In this document: positions 48,843 to 57,376 of the stretch, piece after piece
Layout of the letters: the number at the start of each line of letters is the position of its first letter
How positions within the stretch are numbered: position 1 is the first letter of the stretch
Assembly: GCF_900141875.1 (NCBI RefSeq)
Contig: NZ_FQZE01000009.1
Span: forward strand, 78,746-142,745
Direction of reading: 5' to 3'
Length of the DNA: 64,000 nt
Source of the DNA: Tangfeifania diversioriginum
Lineage (GTDB): Bacteria; Bacteroidota; Bacteroidia; Bacteroidales; Prolixibacteraceae
Translations under genes and position numbers: made by a program
Notes under the pieces: model-generated
Told to the model about the DNA's origin: nothing
Databases searched by the model: none
What the model saw: only the letters and a program-made list of their open reading frames with translations

Positions 48843-49511
48843 TCATATCAGTTCTCCAAAATCCGTCACAATTAAATCTGCCTGGCTTTGGTCCTGCAAT
48901 TCCGAGCCGGGACCGGCAAAAGCAATACAAAACATTCCAGCTGATTTGGCCGCTTTTATGCCGTTGGTGGAATCTTCGATAACGAGGCATTTTTTGGGTT
49001 GAACGGCCAACTTTTTGGCAGCCAGCATAAAAATATCCGGTTCCGGCTTGCTGGCCCCTGCCAACTGGCTGTTAACCACCACATCGAAATATTTTCTCAT
49101 TCCGGTTTTCTTCAGAATGATATCAATCACATCGGGAGTGGATGAAGAGGCAAGTGCAAGCGGAAATCCTTTTTCTTTTAGCTTCTTGATAAGTTGTTCA
49201 ACCCCGGGCATCGGTTCCATCTCCACCAGTGAACTGAAATAAGGTGTAACCAGACTGTTGGTCATCTCTACCAGTTCATCCACCGGTTGTTTCAAGGAGT
49301 GGCGCTCTTTTATGATTTTCCACATCTGGTCGGTGGCAGTACCCTGGTAGGTTTGATGTTCCTCTTCCGAAATTTCCAGTCCCAGCTGCCGGAAATTCGT
49401 TTGTTCCACTTCCACGTAAAACGGCTCGGAATTCACAAGCACCCCGTCCATGTCGAAAATAACGGCACTGAAACTGTTAAAACTAAAATTGGAATTCCGG
49501 CTGGTTTTCAT
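48843..49511 (-). CDS. HAD-superfamily hydrolase, beta-phosphoglucomutase/phosphatase-like
   Basis: A 222-residue cytoplasmic protein with the HAD motifs: VIFDMDGVLVNSEPF (motif I, residues about 17-31), PLALASSSTPDVID (motif II), and CLVIEDSTNGIKAAKSAG (motif IV). The cap helices follow motif I. Members are sugar-phosphate phosphatases or beta-phosphoglucomutases. It stands convergent to nagB and may act on related sugar phosphates, but substrate is not evident. Confidence 0.92.
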   Translation of the reverse strand: MKTSRNSNFSFNSFSAVIFDMDGVLVNSEPFYVEVEQTNFRQLGLEISEEEHQTYQGTATDQMWKIIKERHSLKQPVDELVEMTNSLVTPYFSSLVEMEPMPGVEQLIKKLKEKGFPLALASSSTPDVIDIILKKTGMRKYFDVVVNSQLAGASKPEPDIFMLAAKKLAVQPKKCLVIEDSTNGIKAAKSAGMFCIAFAGPGSELQDQSQADLIVTDFGELI

Positions 49512-49550
49512 CGAATCGGAATTTTTATTCAGAAAATTTAAGCACTATTT

Positions 49551-51785
49551 TTACTGAAGTTGATCTTTTAAAAAGCTGGTCATTTTGGTGTACAGGTGCA
49601 TGGTTGTGTTACCGCCGCTAATTCCGTGGGCACGATTGGTATAAATGGCCATGTCGAACTGAATTCCTTTCTGCACCAGCTTTTCGGTAAATTCATAGGT
49701 ATTTTGGGCGTGCACGTTGTCGTCTGCCGAGCCATGGACGATAAGCAATCTACCCTCAATATCACCCGCGTGGGTGAGCGGCGAATTATCGTCGTAACCA
49801 TCCGGATTTTCTTCCGGGGTTGTCATAAACCGTTCGGTGTAAATGGTGTCGTAAAACCTCCAGTTGGTAACCGGTGCCACTGCAATTCCCGCTTTAAACA
49901 GTTCGCCACCTTTTTCCATCGAGAGCAGGGTCATAAAACCGCCGTAACTCCAGCCAAAAATGGCAATATTGCCGGAATCGACGTAAGGGAGTGAGCCGAG
50001 ATGTCTGGCCGTTTCCACCATATCGTCCGATTCGTATTTGCCCAGCTGCAAATAAGTTGCTTTCCTGAAATCTTCACCCCGCGCACCTGTTCCGCGCGGA
50101 TCAACCGATACCACCAGGAATCCTTCCTGCGCCAGGTAGTGGTTCCAGCCCACGCCGCCCCATGAGTCGCGCACGCTTTGCGAGTTGGGCCCGCTGTACT
50201 GGGTAATAAAAACCGGATACTCCTGTGTTTCGTTGAAATTGGGCGGCTTAATCATGTAACCGTTTAATTCAATTCCTTCGGAGGTAGTAAACGTGAAAAA
50301 TTCTTTTTGCGGAACGGTGTAGTTTTTCAACCTGTTTTTCAGCAAAGTGTTGTCTTGTAAAACGCGAATCTGATCCCCTCTGTTATCTTTTTGAAAAACC
50401 CGTCCCAGGCCGCTTTGCTTATTTTGATGAAGTGTGATGAGGCTGGGGGTACTGTTGCTGCTGTAATAATTTATATAGAAACTGAAATTTTTACTGAAAT
50501 CAGCCCGGTTGGTTCCCGCAAGTGTGGAGAGTTTTCCTTTTGTTTCGCCGTTTTTGCTGGTGTAGTAAACTTCCCGCCGAAGTGGCGATTCGGCAGCTGC
50601 CTGGTAGTAAAACAATTTTTCATCTTCGTCGAAACCATAAAAACCGGTTACATCAAATTCACCTTTGGTAAGTTGCCCCTGCTCGAAACCGAGCCGGTCG
50701 TACAGGTACAAATGCGACCAGCCGTCGCGTTCGCTGATTATTACAAAGCGCCCGTCGTCGAGGTAGGTGTAGGCATCGAGAAAATCTTCCGAAATGTACC
50801 GGTCGTTTTTTTCGGTAAGAATCGGTTTTGAATCACCGGTGTAAGGATTGGCGTATAACACATCCAGCTGGTTTTGGCGCCGGTTCAGCCGCATTACAAC
50901 AAGGTCTTCTGCATCGGGTGTCCACTTCAGCCGCGGGATATAAAAATCGGGTAAATCACCCAAATCCACTTCTTGCGTTACCCGCGAATACAGTTCGTAG
51001 GTGTGGACAGTAACATCGGAGTTTTTCTCCCCGGCTTTCGGGTATTTGAATGTTTCGTGCGACGGGTAAACGCTGTTACTGTCAATCCTCGGTTTTTCGC
51101 CGGCATACATGGTCATGCTAAATTCCGGCACTTCAGTTTCATCAAACCGGATAAACGCCAGGAACTTGCTGTCGGGCGACCACCAAAAAGCTTTGTTAAA
51201 ACCGAACTCCTCTTCGTAAACCCAGTCGGGCGCACCGTTGATTATCTCGTTCTTTTTGCCGTCGTAAGTTATCTGGCTTTCGCTGCCAAATTTCAGGTTT
51301 TTAATGAACAGGTTATTTTCGCGCACAAAAGCAACGCGTTGGCCGTCGGGCGAAAAGGTGGCCAGTTGCTGTGCCCCTTTTTCCGAGAGCGGGGCCAGTT
51401 CTTGGGTAACCGAATTCCACACGTAATACTTAGCGGTAAAAGAGTGCCGGTAAATGCGGTTGATGTCGGTAGTTAACAATATTTTGGATTCATCGTTGCT
51501 GAATTCGTAACCGGCGAACGACGAAATTGGTGCATCTTCAATTTTGGTGATGTCGAACAGCGTTTCCACATCTTCACCGGTTTCGTAACTGTATTTCACT
51601 ATCCGGGTTCCGTTTTCATGCGTGGTGTAATGCACGCCGTCGTTCATCGAGCGCAGGCCCCTGACCGACTGCGCACTGAACGTCCCTTTCTGAAAAATAT
51701 CTTCGAGGGTGATTTTTTCGCCGGTTTGGGCGTTTAAGCCTAAACTCAGAATTACTGCAAATAATAATAGTGCAAATTTTCTCAT
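49551..51785 (-). CDS. S9 peptidase, dipeptidyl-peptidase IV type (secreted)
   Basis: A 744-residue protein with a Sec leader (MRKFALLLFAVILSLGLNA). The N-terminal eight-bladed propeller runs to about residue 480 with SPDGQRVAFV and SPDSKFLAFIRF blades and the Glu pair DWVYEEEFGF that anchors the substrate amino terminus. The catalytic triad is Ser in GWSYGGFM (about residue 612), Asp in GSADDNVHAQ and His in NRAHGISGG. It releases X-Pro dipeptides in the periplasm, as porphyromonad DPP-IV does. A frame extension to 51839 lacks a leader, so 51785 is preferred. The start is divergent from thrS. Confidence 0.96.
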   Translation of the reverse strand: MRKFALLLFAVILSLGLNAQTGEKITLEDIFQKGTFSAQSVRGLRSMNDGVHYTTHENGTRIVKYSYETGEDVETLFDITKIEDAPISSFAGYEFSNDESKILLTTDINRIYRHSFTAKYYVWNSVTQELAPLSEKGAQQLATFSPDGQRVAFVRENNLFIKNLKFGSESQITYDGKKNEIINGAPDWVYEEEFGFNKAFWWSPDSKFLAFIRFDETEVPEFSMTMYAGEKPRIDSNSVYPSHETFKYPKAGEKNSDVTVHTYELYSRVTQEVDLGDLPDFYIPRLKWTPDAEDLVVMRLNRRQNQLDVLYANPYTGDSKPILTEKNDRYISEDFLDAYTYLDDGRFVIISERDGWSHLYLYDRLGFEQGQLTKGEFDVTGFYGFDEDEKLFYYQAAAESPLRREVYYTSKNGETKGKLSTLAGTNRADFSKNFSFYINYYSSNSTPSLITLHQNKQSGLGRVFQKDNRGDQIRVLQDNTLLKNRLKNYTVPQKEFFTFTTSEGIELNGYMIKPPNFNETQEYPVFITQYSGPNSQSVRDSWGGVGWNHYLAQEGFLVVSVDPRGTGARGEDFRKATYLQLGKYESDDMVETARHLGSLPYVDSGNIAIFGWSYGGFMTLLSMEKGGELFKAGIAVAPVTNWRFYDTIYTERFMTTPEENPDGYDDNSPLTHAGDIEGRLLIVHGSADDNVHAQNTYEFTEKLVQKGIQFDMAIYTNRAHGISGGNTTMHLYTKMTSFLKDQLQ

Positions 51786-51964
51786 TTTATCTCTTCTTAA
51801 TCTTGATGTATATAAATCCATAATTTTCGAAAAGCTCAAAAATAATCAGAATTTAGTTTGTTAGGAAATTACATTAAAAAGAACGAATATCTGATTGATA
51901 TATTTTTTTTTGAACACTCATGTTGACTAATGGTTATTATTCTCAAACAACTGGCTTGCACAGA

Positions 51965-51993
51965 TTGATCTTTTGAATGAATCATTATCTTTG
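51965..51993 (+). promoter_or_regulatory. Probable promoter of thrS operon
   Basis: TATCTTTG at 51986-51993 matches TAnnTTTG exactly; TTG at 51965-51967 lies 18 bases before it. The thrS ATG is 32 bases downstream. Confidence 0.6.
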
Positions 51994-52025
51994 CAAATCG
52001 TTAAAAAACAGAATTTAAAAAACAA

Positions 52026-53975
52026 ATGATACAAATAACACTTCCTGATAACAGTGTGAGAGAATTTGCAGAACCGGTAACCGGTTTGGAAATAGCACGT
52101 TCCATTTCCAACCGGCTGGCAAAAGATGTTTTATCGGTTTCAGTGGATGGCGAGATTTGGGATCTCACCCGTAAAATTGATCACGATGCAAAAATTAAGC
52201 TTCATACGTGGGATGACAGGGAGGGAAAAGAAGCATTCTGGCACTCGTCGGCTCACCTGATGGCCGAGGCCATTGAGCAGTTGTTCCCGGGAACCAAATT
52301 TGGAATTGGCCCCACTGTGGATGCCGGATTTTATTACGATATTTCATTGCCCGGTGAAAAACAGCTTGCTGAAAAAGATTTGGAAAAAATCGAGCAGAAA
52401 ATGATTGAGCTGGCCCGGCAGAAAAATGATATCGTGCGCGAGGAAATTTCGAAAAAAGAGGCCATGCAACTGTTCAATTCCAAAGGCGATGAATTCAAGC
52501 AGGAATTAATCAGTGAGCTGGAAGACGGCACGATTACACTTTACAAACACGGCACTTTTACTGACCTGTGTCGTGGGCCGCACATTCCGAACACCGGCTA
52601 TATCAAAGCAATTAAGCTGACATCAATTGCCGGTGCCTACTGGCGGGGAGATGAAAAGAACCCCATGCTGACCCGTGTTTACGGAATCACCTTTCCGAAA
52701 CAAAAAATGCTCACTGAATACCTCGAAATGCTGGAAGAAGCCAAAAAACGCGATCACCGCAAGATTGGCAAAGAGATGGAGCTTTTTGCTTTTTCGGAGG
52801 CAGTGGGGCAGGGCCTGCCACTCTGGTTGCCCAAAGGCGCTCAGTTACGGATGCTCCTCGAAGATTTTCTGAAAAAAGTGCAAAAAAAATACGGTTACGA
52901 CCAGGTGATAACACCGCACATTGGCGATGTAAATCTTTACAAAACATCGGGGCATTACGACAAATACGGCAAAGATTCTTTCCAGCCCATTACCACTCCG
53001 GCAGAAGGAGAAGAGTATCTTTTGAAACCGATGAACTGCCCGCACCACTGCGAAATTTATAAAGTCAAGCCACATTCATACAAAGATTTGCCGGTTCGCA
53101 TGGCCGAGTTTGGCACGGTTTACCGGTATGAACAGAGTGGCGAATTGCACGGACTTACCCGCGTGCGTGGTTTTACACAAGACGATGCGCATATTTTCTG
53201 CCGTCCCGATCAGCTGAAAGATGAGTTTAAAAAAGTAATCGATATCATTTTTATCATTTTCAAAGCACTGAGTTTCGAAGATTACACGGCGCAAATTTCA
53301 CTTCGAGACCCGAAAACGCCGGAAAAGTACATTGGCAACCCTGAAAACTGGGACAAAGCAGAACAGGCAATTATTGAAGCCTGTGAAGAAAAAGGATTGA
53401 AAACAGTTACCGAAACCGGAGAAGCAGCTTTTTACGGCCCCAAGCTCGATTTCATGATAAAAGATGCACTGGGACGAAGCTGGCAGCTGGGCACAATTCA
53501 GGTAGATTACAACCTGCCCGAGCGGTTCAATCTTGAATATATCGGTTCGGACGATAACCGCCACAAACCGGTTATGATTCACCGGGCACCGTTTGGCTCC
53601 ATGGAACGTTTTGTGGCTGTGTTGATTGAACATACCGCCGGAAAATTCCCGCTGTGGCTGGCTGCTGAGCAGGCTGTGGTTTTACCAATAAGCGAAAAGT
53701 ACAATGATTATGCGCAAAAAGTTTCAGATTTTCTAAATATTTCCGATATTCGCACCGTCGTTGATGATCGTAACGAAAAGATTGGTAGAAAGATACGTGA
53801 CAACGAATTGAAGAGAATACCCTATTTACTGATAGTAGGAGAAAAAGAGGCAGAATCGGAAACCGTTTCGGTTCGGCGCCAGGGAGAAGGAGACAAAGGG
53901 GTAATGGAGTTAAGCGAATTTGCTGAGCTTCTGACGAATGAAGTTAGAAATCAATTATCTGGATTGTATAACTAA
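52026..53975 (+). CDS. thrS: Threonyl-tRNA synthetase
   Basis: A 649-residue class II aminoacyl-tRNA synthetase. It has the TGS domain (residues 1-62), the editing domain with [15 protein letters not shown] and its zinc-binding or editing His residues, the catalytic core with [10 protein letters not shown] (zinc Cys) and motif 2 [20 protein letters not shown], and the anticodon-binding domain ([13 protein letters not shown] onwards). Length and order are normal. It leads the conserved thrS-infC-rpmI-rplT group on one strand. Confidence 0.98.
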   Translation: MIQITLPDNSVREFAEPVTGLEIARSISNRLAKDVLSVSVDGEIWDLTRKIDHDAKIKLHTWDDREGKEAFWHSSAHLMAEAIEQLFPGTKFGIGPTVDAGFYYDISLPGEKQLAEKDLEKIEQKMIELARQKNDIVREEISKKEAMQLFNSKGDEFKQELISELEDGTITLYKHGTFTDLCRGPHIPNTGYIKAIKLTSIAGAYWRGDEKNPMLTRVYGITFPKQKMLTEYLEMLEEAKKRDHRKIGKEMELFAFSEAVGQGLPLWLPKGAQLRMLLEDFLKKVQKKYGYDQVITPHIGDVNLYKTSGHYDKYGKDSFQPITTPAEGEEYLLKPMNCPHHCEIYKVKPHSYKDLPVRMAEFGTVYRYEQSGELHGLTRVRGFTQDDAHIFCRPDQLKDEFKKVIDIIFIIFKALSFEDYTAQISLRDPKTPEKYIGNPENWDKAEQAIIEACEEKGLKTVTETGEAAFYGPKLDFMIKDALGRSWQLGTIQVDYNLPERFNLEYIGSDDNRHKPVMIHRAPFGSMERFVAVLIEHTAGKFPLWLAAEQAVVLPISEKYNDYAQKVSDFLNISDIRTVVDDRNEKIGRKIRDNELKRIPYLLIVGEKEAESETVSVRRQGEGDKGVMELSEFAELLTNEVRNQLSGLYN

Positions 53976-53983
53976 CTAAATAA

Positions 53984-53989
53984 AGGAGG
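53984..53989 (+). promoter_or_regulatory. Strong Shine-Dalgarno of infC
   Basis: AGGAGG at 53984-53989, within AAAGGAGGA, lies 8 bases before the proposed AUA start. Strong Shine-Dalgarno sites are uncommon in Bacteroidota, so this supports the non-standard start. Confidence 0.75.
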
Positions 53990-53997
53990 ACTTTAAA

Positions 53998-54558
53998 ATA
54001 GCTATTAAAAGAAAAGGAGGACGGTCACCGTACAGACGAAGGGACCGTGGGCCACAACACAGGATTAACAGGAACATTACATCGCCACAAGTGAGAGTGG
54101 TGGGAGATAATATTGAAAACCAGGGGGTTTATCCCATTCGGGATGCTTTGAAGCTGGCCGATGAGATGGAGTTGGACCTGGTGGAAATTTCGCCCAAAGC
54201 CGATCCGCCGGTTTGTAAGATAACCGATTACTCCAAGTTTCTTTACCAACAGAAAAAGAAACAAAAGGAGATGAAAGCCAAAGCGCAGAAAATTACTGTG
54301 AAAGAAATTCGTTTTGGCCCGCAAACCGACGACCACGACTTTGATTTTAAGATGCGGCATGCTGAAAAATTTTTGAAAGACGGAGCAAAAGTGAAAGCTT
54401 TCGTGTTTTTTAAAGGCCGCTCCATTATTTTTAAAGAACAGGGCGAAATTTTGCTGCTGAAACTGGCCACCGAACTCGAGGAATTAGGCACAGTTGAGCA
54501 AATGCCCCGGCTGGAAGGCAAAAGAATGACAATGATAATTTCACCGAAAAAGAAATAA
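53998..54558 (+). CDS. infC: Translation initiation factor IF-3, proposed AUA start
   Basis: A 186-residue protein if begun at the ATA at 53998 (reads as Met-Ala-Ile-Lys-Arg-Lys-Gly-Gly), or 155 residues from the first ordinary start at 54091 (GTG). Positions 53998-54090 clearly encode the conserved IF-3 N-terminus, including [20 protein letters not shown], so the long form is real. No ATG, GTG or TTG opens the frame earlier, while an ideal Shine-Dalgarno precedes the ATA. E. coli infC likewise begins at a rare AUU, which IF-3 itself discriminates against, giving feedback control. N- and C-domains with the linker ([20 protein letters not shown]) are complete. Confidence 0.9.
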   Translation: MAIKRKGGRSPYRRRDRGPQHRINRNITSPQVRVVGDNIENQGVYPIRDALKLADEMELDLVEISPKADPPVCKITDYSKFLYQQKKKQKEMKAKAQKITVKEIRFGPQTDDHDFDFKMRHAEKFLKDGAKVKAFVFFKGRSIIFKEQGEILLLKLATELEELGTVEQMPRLEGKRMTMIISPKKK

Positions 54559-54594
54559 TACAGTTCTTTGATAACATTTTAACAAAGTAGGATT

Positions 54595-54792
54595 ATGCCA
54601 AAAATGAAAACGAATTCCGGTGCAAAGAAACGTTTCAGACTGACCGGAACAGGGAAAATTAAAAGGAAACATGCCTACAAAAGCCACATCCTGACGAAAA
54701 AAAGCAAAAAACGGAAACGGAATCTGGGCTACTGGACAACCGTTGACCAGGCAAATCAGAGAAATGTGAAGCTTTTGCTGAACATGAAATAA
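54595..54792 (+). CDS. rpmI: Ribosomal protein L35
   Basis: A 65-residue basic protein of normal length with the L35 pattern [20 protein letters not shown], then [20 protein letters not shown]. It binds 23S rRNA in the large subunit. It lies 36 bases after infC and before rplT in the usual order. Confidence 0.97.
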   Translation: MPKMKTNSGAKKRFRLTGTGKIKRKHAYKSHILTKKSKKRKRNLGYWTTVDQANQRNVKLLLNMK

Positions 54793-54888
54793 TTTTAATT
54801 AATTAAAAAAAAAGTAATTAACCAGGTGATTGCGCAATAAAGTGTTCCGCCGGCTGGTGGACCGCCGATTACCAAAAAAGTAAAAAGT

Positions 54889-55233
54889 ATGCCAAGAAGT
54901 GTAAATCATGCAGCATCACGTGCCCGGAGAAAAAAAATACTGAAGAGAACGAAAGGTTACTTCGGTGCGCGTAAAAATGTTTGGACAGTCGCGAAGAATA
55001 CCTACGAAAAAGGTTTGCAGTACGCGTATCGCGACAGAAAAGCCAAGAAAAGAACATTCCGTGCATTGTGGATTCAGCGAATCAACGCGGCCGCCCGTTT
55101 GGAAGGGTTGTCGTACTCACAGTTTATGGGATTGTTAAAGAAAAACGATATTGAAATTAACAGGAAAGTACTGGCCGACTTGGCCATGAACCAGCCTGAA
55201 GCGTTCAAAGCAATCGTTGAAAAAGTAAAATAA
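54889..55233 (+). CDS. rplT: Ribosomal protein L20
   Basis: A 114-residue protein, the expected length: [55 protein letters not shown]. It is an early 23S rRNA-binding assembly protein. In other bacteria L20 represses its own operon by binding a leader or intergenic structure; here the 96-base gap after rpmI holds a small hairpin (about 54843-54860, GTTCCGCC/GGTGGAC) that could serve such a role, though this is speculative. Confidence 0.97.
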   Translation: MPRSVNHAASRARRKKILKRTKGYFGARKNVWTVAKNTYEKGLQYAYRDRKAKKRTFRALWIQRINAAARLEGLSYSQFMGLLKKNDIEINRKVLADLAMNQPEAFKAIVEKVK

Positions 55234-55271
55234 CAACGCTGTATTTTCAGAAGGTGAAATTATACTATCAG

Positions 55272-55303
55272 CCCGGTTTGTCACCCGACAGACCGGGTTT
55301 TTT
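55272..55303 (+). terminator. Terminator of thrS-infC-rpmI-rplT operon
   Basis: CCCGGTTTGTC and GACAGACCGGG pair (one G-T) around a short loop, followed by six Ts. Confidence 0.9.
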
Positions 55304-55442
55304 GTGATCTGATTTGTTGTTTTCATGGGGCACATTGAAAAGCCAGCGGACTCCCAGATTATTAAAAATTTTTAAAAAAAGCAGCCCTTTTGAGCTGCTT
55401 TTTTGCGAAGACGATCCCGAGTACTCGGGAAACTCACGACCA

Positions 55443-55694
55443 TTAATTTATCTTTTCAATAAGTCTTTTGTAGAACTCTTTGTTCCGCTGTTTTTTAAGA
55501 AATCTTTCACTGAGCATTGCCTCTGCCCGAGTCTTGTGTTTTTCGGTGTAAACGATTTTCCATGGCATCTTTCTGGAGGTATATCTCGATTTTCCTGAAT
55601 TATGATATTCCAGCCTTTGGTTTAGATCAGAAGTAAATCCAATGTAATAACTATTATCTTTTTTGCTTTGTAAGATGTAAACTATAAAATCCAT
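55443..55694 (-). CDS. GIY-YIG nuclease-family protein
   Basis: An 83-residue single-domain GIY-YIG protein: YILQSKKDNSYYIGFTSDLN contains the signature tyrosines, followed by the catalytic Arg region (LNQRLEYHNSG) and the Glu region (AMLSERFLKK). This is the UvrC-N/YhbQ-like small type frequent in Bacteroidota. The gene lies within the tRNA-fragment array, occupying the place where other units have a 22-26 base tail, and its stop codon is two bases from the tRNA-like segment of the outermost unit. It may be a nuclease linked to the spread of the repeat; activity is inferred from motifs. Confidence 0.92.
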   Translation of the reverse strand: MDFIVYILQSKKDNSYYIGFTSDLNQRLEYHNSGKSRYTSRKMPWKIVYTEKHKTRAEAMLSERFLKKQRNKEFYKRLIEKIN

Positions 55695-56110
55695 AATTCA
55701 AGAATTTTATTGCAAAAATCCTGATACGTACCAACAAAAAAAGCAACCCGTTTGAGCTGTTTTTTTGCGGTGACGATCCCGAGTACTCGGGAAACTCGCG
55801 ACCCCCCGGCAGCTTTTTATTATAACAAAAAAAGCAGCCCGTTTGAGCTGCTTTTCTTTGCGGTGACGATCCCGAGTGCTCGGGAAACTCGCGACCTCCG
55901 TCAGCTCATTTTTTTTTTCAACAAAAAAAGCAGCCCGTTTGAGCTGCTTTTCTTTGCGGTGACGATCCCGAGTGCTCGGGAAACTCGCGACCTCCGTCAG
56001 CTCATTTTTTTTTCAACAAAAAAAGCAGCCCGTTTGAGCTGCTTTTTTTTGCGGTGACGATCCCGAGTACTCGGGAAACTCGCGACCCCCCGGCAGCTTT
56101 TTATTATAAC

Positions 56111-56143
56111 AAAAAAAGCAGCCCGTTTGAGCTGCTTTTCTTT
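56111..56143 (-). terminator. Terminator of tRNA-Asp
   Basis: On the minus strand AAAAGCAGC and GCTGCTTTT pair around a loop, followed by seven Ts. The same hairpin is copied in every unit of the array. Confidence 0.9.
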
Positions 56144-56144
56144 G

Positions 56145-56218
56145 CGGTGACGACGAGACTCGAACTCGCGACCCTCGGCGTGACAGGCCGATATTCTAAC
56201 CAACTGAACTACGCCACC
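56145..56218 (-). tRNA. tRNA-Asp (anticodon GTC)
   Basis: A 74-base cloverleaf. The acceptor stem is GGTGGCG with CGTCACC, the D-arm is GTTCAGTTGGTTAGAAT, the anticodon stem-loop is TCGGC-CTGTCAC-GCCGA with GTC, and the T-arm is GCGAG-TTCGAGT-CTCGT. The discriminator is G, and CCA is not encoded. It is the only intact tRNA I find in the window and is the parent of the fragment array downstream. Confidence 0.96.
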
Positions 56219-56376
56219 ATTTTTGTTACAATTCTTTCAAGAACTCCCTTTTTAAAGCAGTTCGCTTTTGTAAAGGTGATGCAAATATATACTTTCTTTT
56301 TTTTTCTGCAATACAAAAAAATAATATTTTTAATTAAAGTTATTAATGTCTGTAAATCAGGGAGTTTGAGGTGAAA

Positions 56377-57297
56377 TTATTTTTTTGTTTGAATTAGATT
56401 TTGGTGAGTAAGTTGTGGTTCTCCTTCCCATCGGTAAGCAGTTAAAACTTTACTTCCTGTAACACAGGAATCTACACAGCAAACATTGGGCGTTATAATA
56501 TGTGGTCCATTGAAACGGCAGTAATGACCGAAAAAAACAATTGGAGCTTCTGGTGGATAGGGGACCGTTTCGGGCAGAATCTGTTCAGGGATTGTATAGC
56601 CAGGAAGTTGAAATTTACTCTCGAATGAAAGTTCTTCAAACGTTTTTCCTTTTGGGGGCTCCCACCATCTGATGCGGAACGAACGCGGCGATACTCCTTT
56701 GTTGTTTTGAATCCTTAAATCGGCAGGCAATTTAAATTGAAGGCCTTTTGTAATCAGCCAAATGTTTTTTGTGAGTTCAGCATCGGGGATTTTATAAATC
56801 TTTCGGAATACATCTTTTTTTATTTTTTCATGCGGAATATTGTTTTTCAAATAGTCAACAGCAGCATCCGACCAGCAGGCATGAATTACACGAATCCCGT
56901 CCATCTCGAGAAATAACGGCAATGTGCGCATCCAGTTGCGATGGCTTTTCCATTCCTCTTTTTTACCCGAAAAGTCCTTCATGGTTTTCAGCACCGACAT
57001 GAAATTCTTCATAGGTGGCTTCACCAGCGGCTTTCCGTTATCATCTTTTATATCGGCAATAATCGCGTTAATTTCGTGGTTTCCGAGTATTGTCAGCGCA
57101 TTGCCGTTTTCCACCATAGTGCGGATAAGGCGGATTGTTTTTTTGATTTCCGGACCGCGGTTAATAAAATCACCGGTAAAAACAGCTATGCGGGAAGGGT
57201 GGGAGTAGCCACTGCCGTTTTTTTTGTATCCCAGTTCCTTTAAAAGGTTTTTTAGCGGCTGGGCATATCCGTGTACATCACCAATTATATCGTACAT
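56377..57297 (-). CDS. PPP-type metallophosphoesterase
   Basis: A 306-residue cytoplasmic protein with the calcineurin-like metal motifs in order: YDIIGDVHGYAQPL (residues 2-15), FTGDFINRGPEIK, ILGNHEINAI and FFGHYCRFNG near residue 265. This is the PPP-phosphatase or diadenosine-tetraphosphatase-like group. Substrate could be a phosphoprotein or dinucleotide; no neighbour decides. It is transcribed after the symporter gene but separated from it by a terminator. Confidence 0.9.
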   Translation of the reverse strand: MYDIIGDVHGYAQPLKNLLKELGYKKNGSGYSHPSRIAVFTGDFINRGPEIKKTIRLIRTMVENGNALTILGNHEINAIIADIKDDNGKPLVKPPMKNFMSVLKTMKDFSGKKEEWKSHRNWMRTLPLFLEMDGIRVIHACWSDAAVDYLKNNIPHEKIKKDVFRKIYKIPDAELTKNIWLITKGLQFKLPADLRIQNNKGVSPRSFRIRWWEPPKGKTFEELSFESKFQLPGYTIPEQILPETVPYPPEAPIVFFGHYCRFNGPHIITPNVCCVDSCVTGSKVLTAYRWEGEPQLTHQNLIQTKK

Positions 57298-57322
57298 ACT
57301 GAAATTAAATATCCTCTAAAAT

Positions 57323-57357
57323 AAAAAATAGCCACCAGAAATGGCAGCTATTTTTTT
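57323..57357. terminator. Terminator of the symporter gene
   Basis: AAAAAATAGC and GCTATTTTTT form the stem, extended by CCA/TGG, with T-runs available on both strands. It sits just after the symporter stop codon at 57377. Confidence 0.85.
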
Positions 57358-57376
57358 GATTATTTCAATATAAATT

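Larger units (their letters stand above)
55374..56143 (-). repeat. Tandem array of tRNA-Asp 3-prime-half fragments with terminators
   Basis: Five units lie downstream of the real tRNA-Asp on the minus strand. Each has a 37-base segment resembling the tRNA 3-prime half (GGTCGCGAGTT... to ...CGTCACCGC), at 55405-55441, 55767-55803, 55860-55896, 55956-55992 and 56051-56087, then the same AAAAGCAGC/GCTGC hairpin and T-run. The T-loop region is replaced by a perfect palindrome CCCGAGTACTCGGG (or the one-base variant with GTGCTC). Spacing between units is 93-96 bases, except that units one and two are pushed apart by the GIY-YIG gene. Tails and palindromes pair the units as A-B-B-A: units 2 and 5 match, as do 3 and 4. 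Confidence 0.9.

Noticed and set aside
54091..54093. GTG at 54091 as start of infC
   Set aside because: It would remove the conserved IF-3 N-terminal segment and leave the strong Shine-Dalgarno at 53984 without a gene.
55374..56218. Regularly spaced repeats that could be taken for a CRISPR array
   Set aside because: Units are 93-96 bp and repeat over nearly their full length, with no unique spacers; each contains a terminator and a tRNA-derived segment, and there are no cas genes.
55752..56374. Plus-strand ORFs with repeated TIPS(T/A)RETRD peptides
   Set aside because: They are translations of the tRNA-fragment repeats and terminators, with no independent coding signal.
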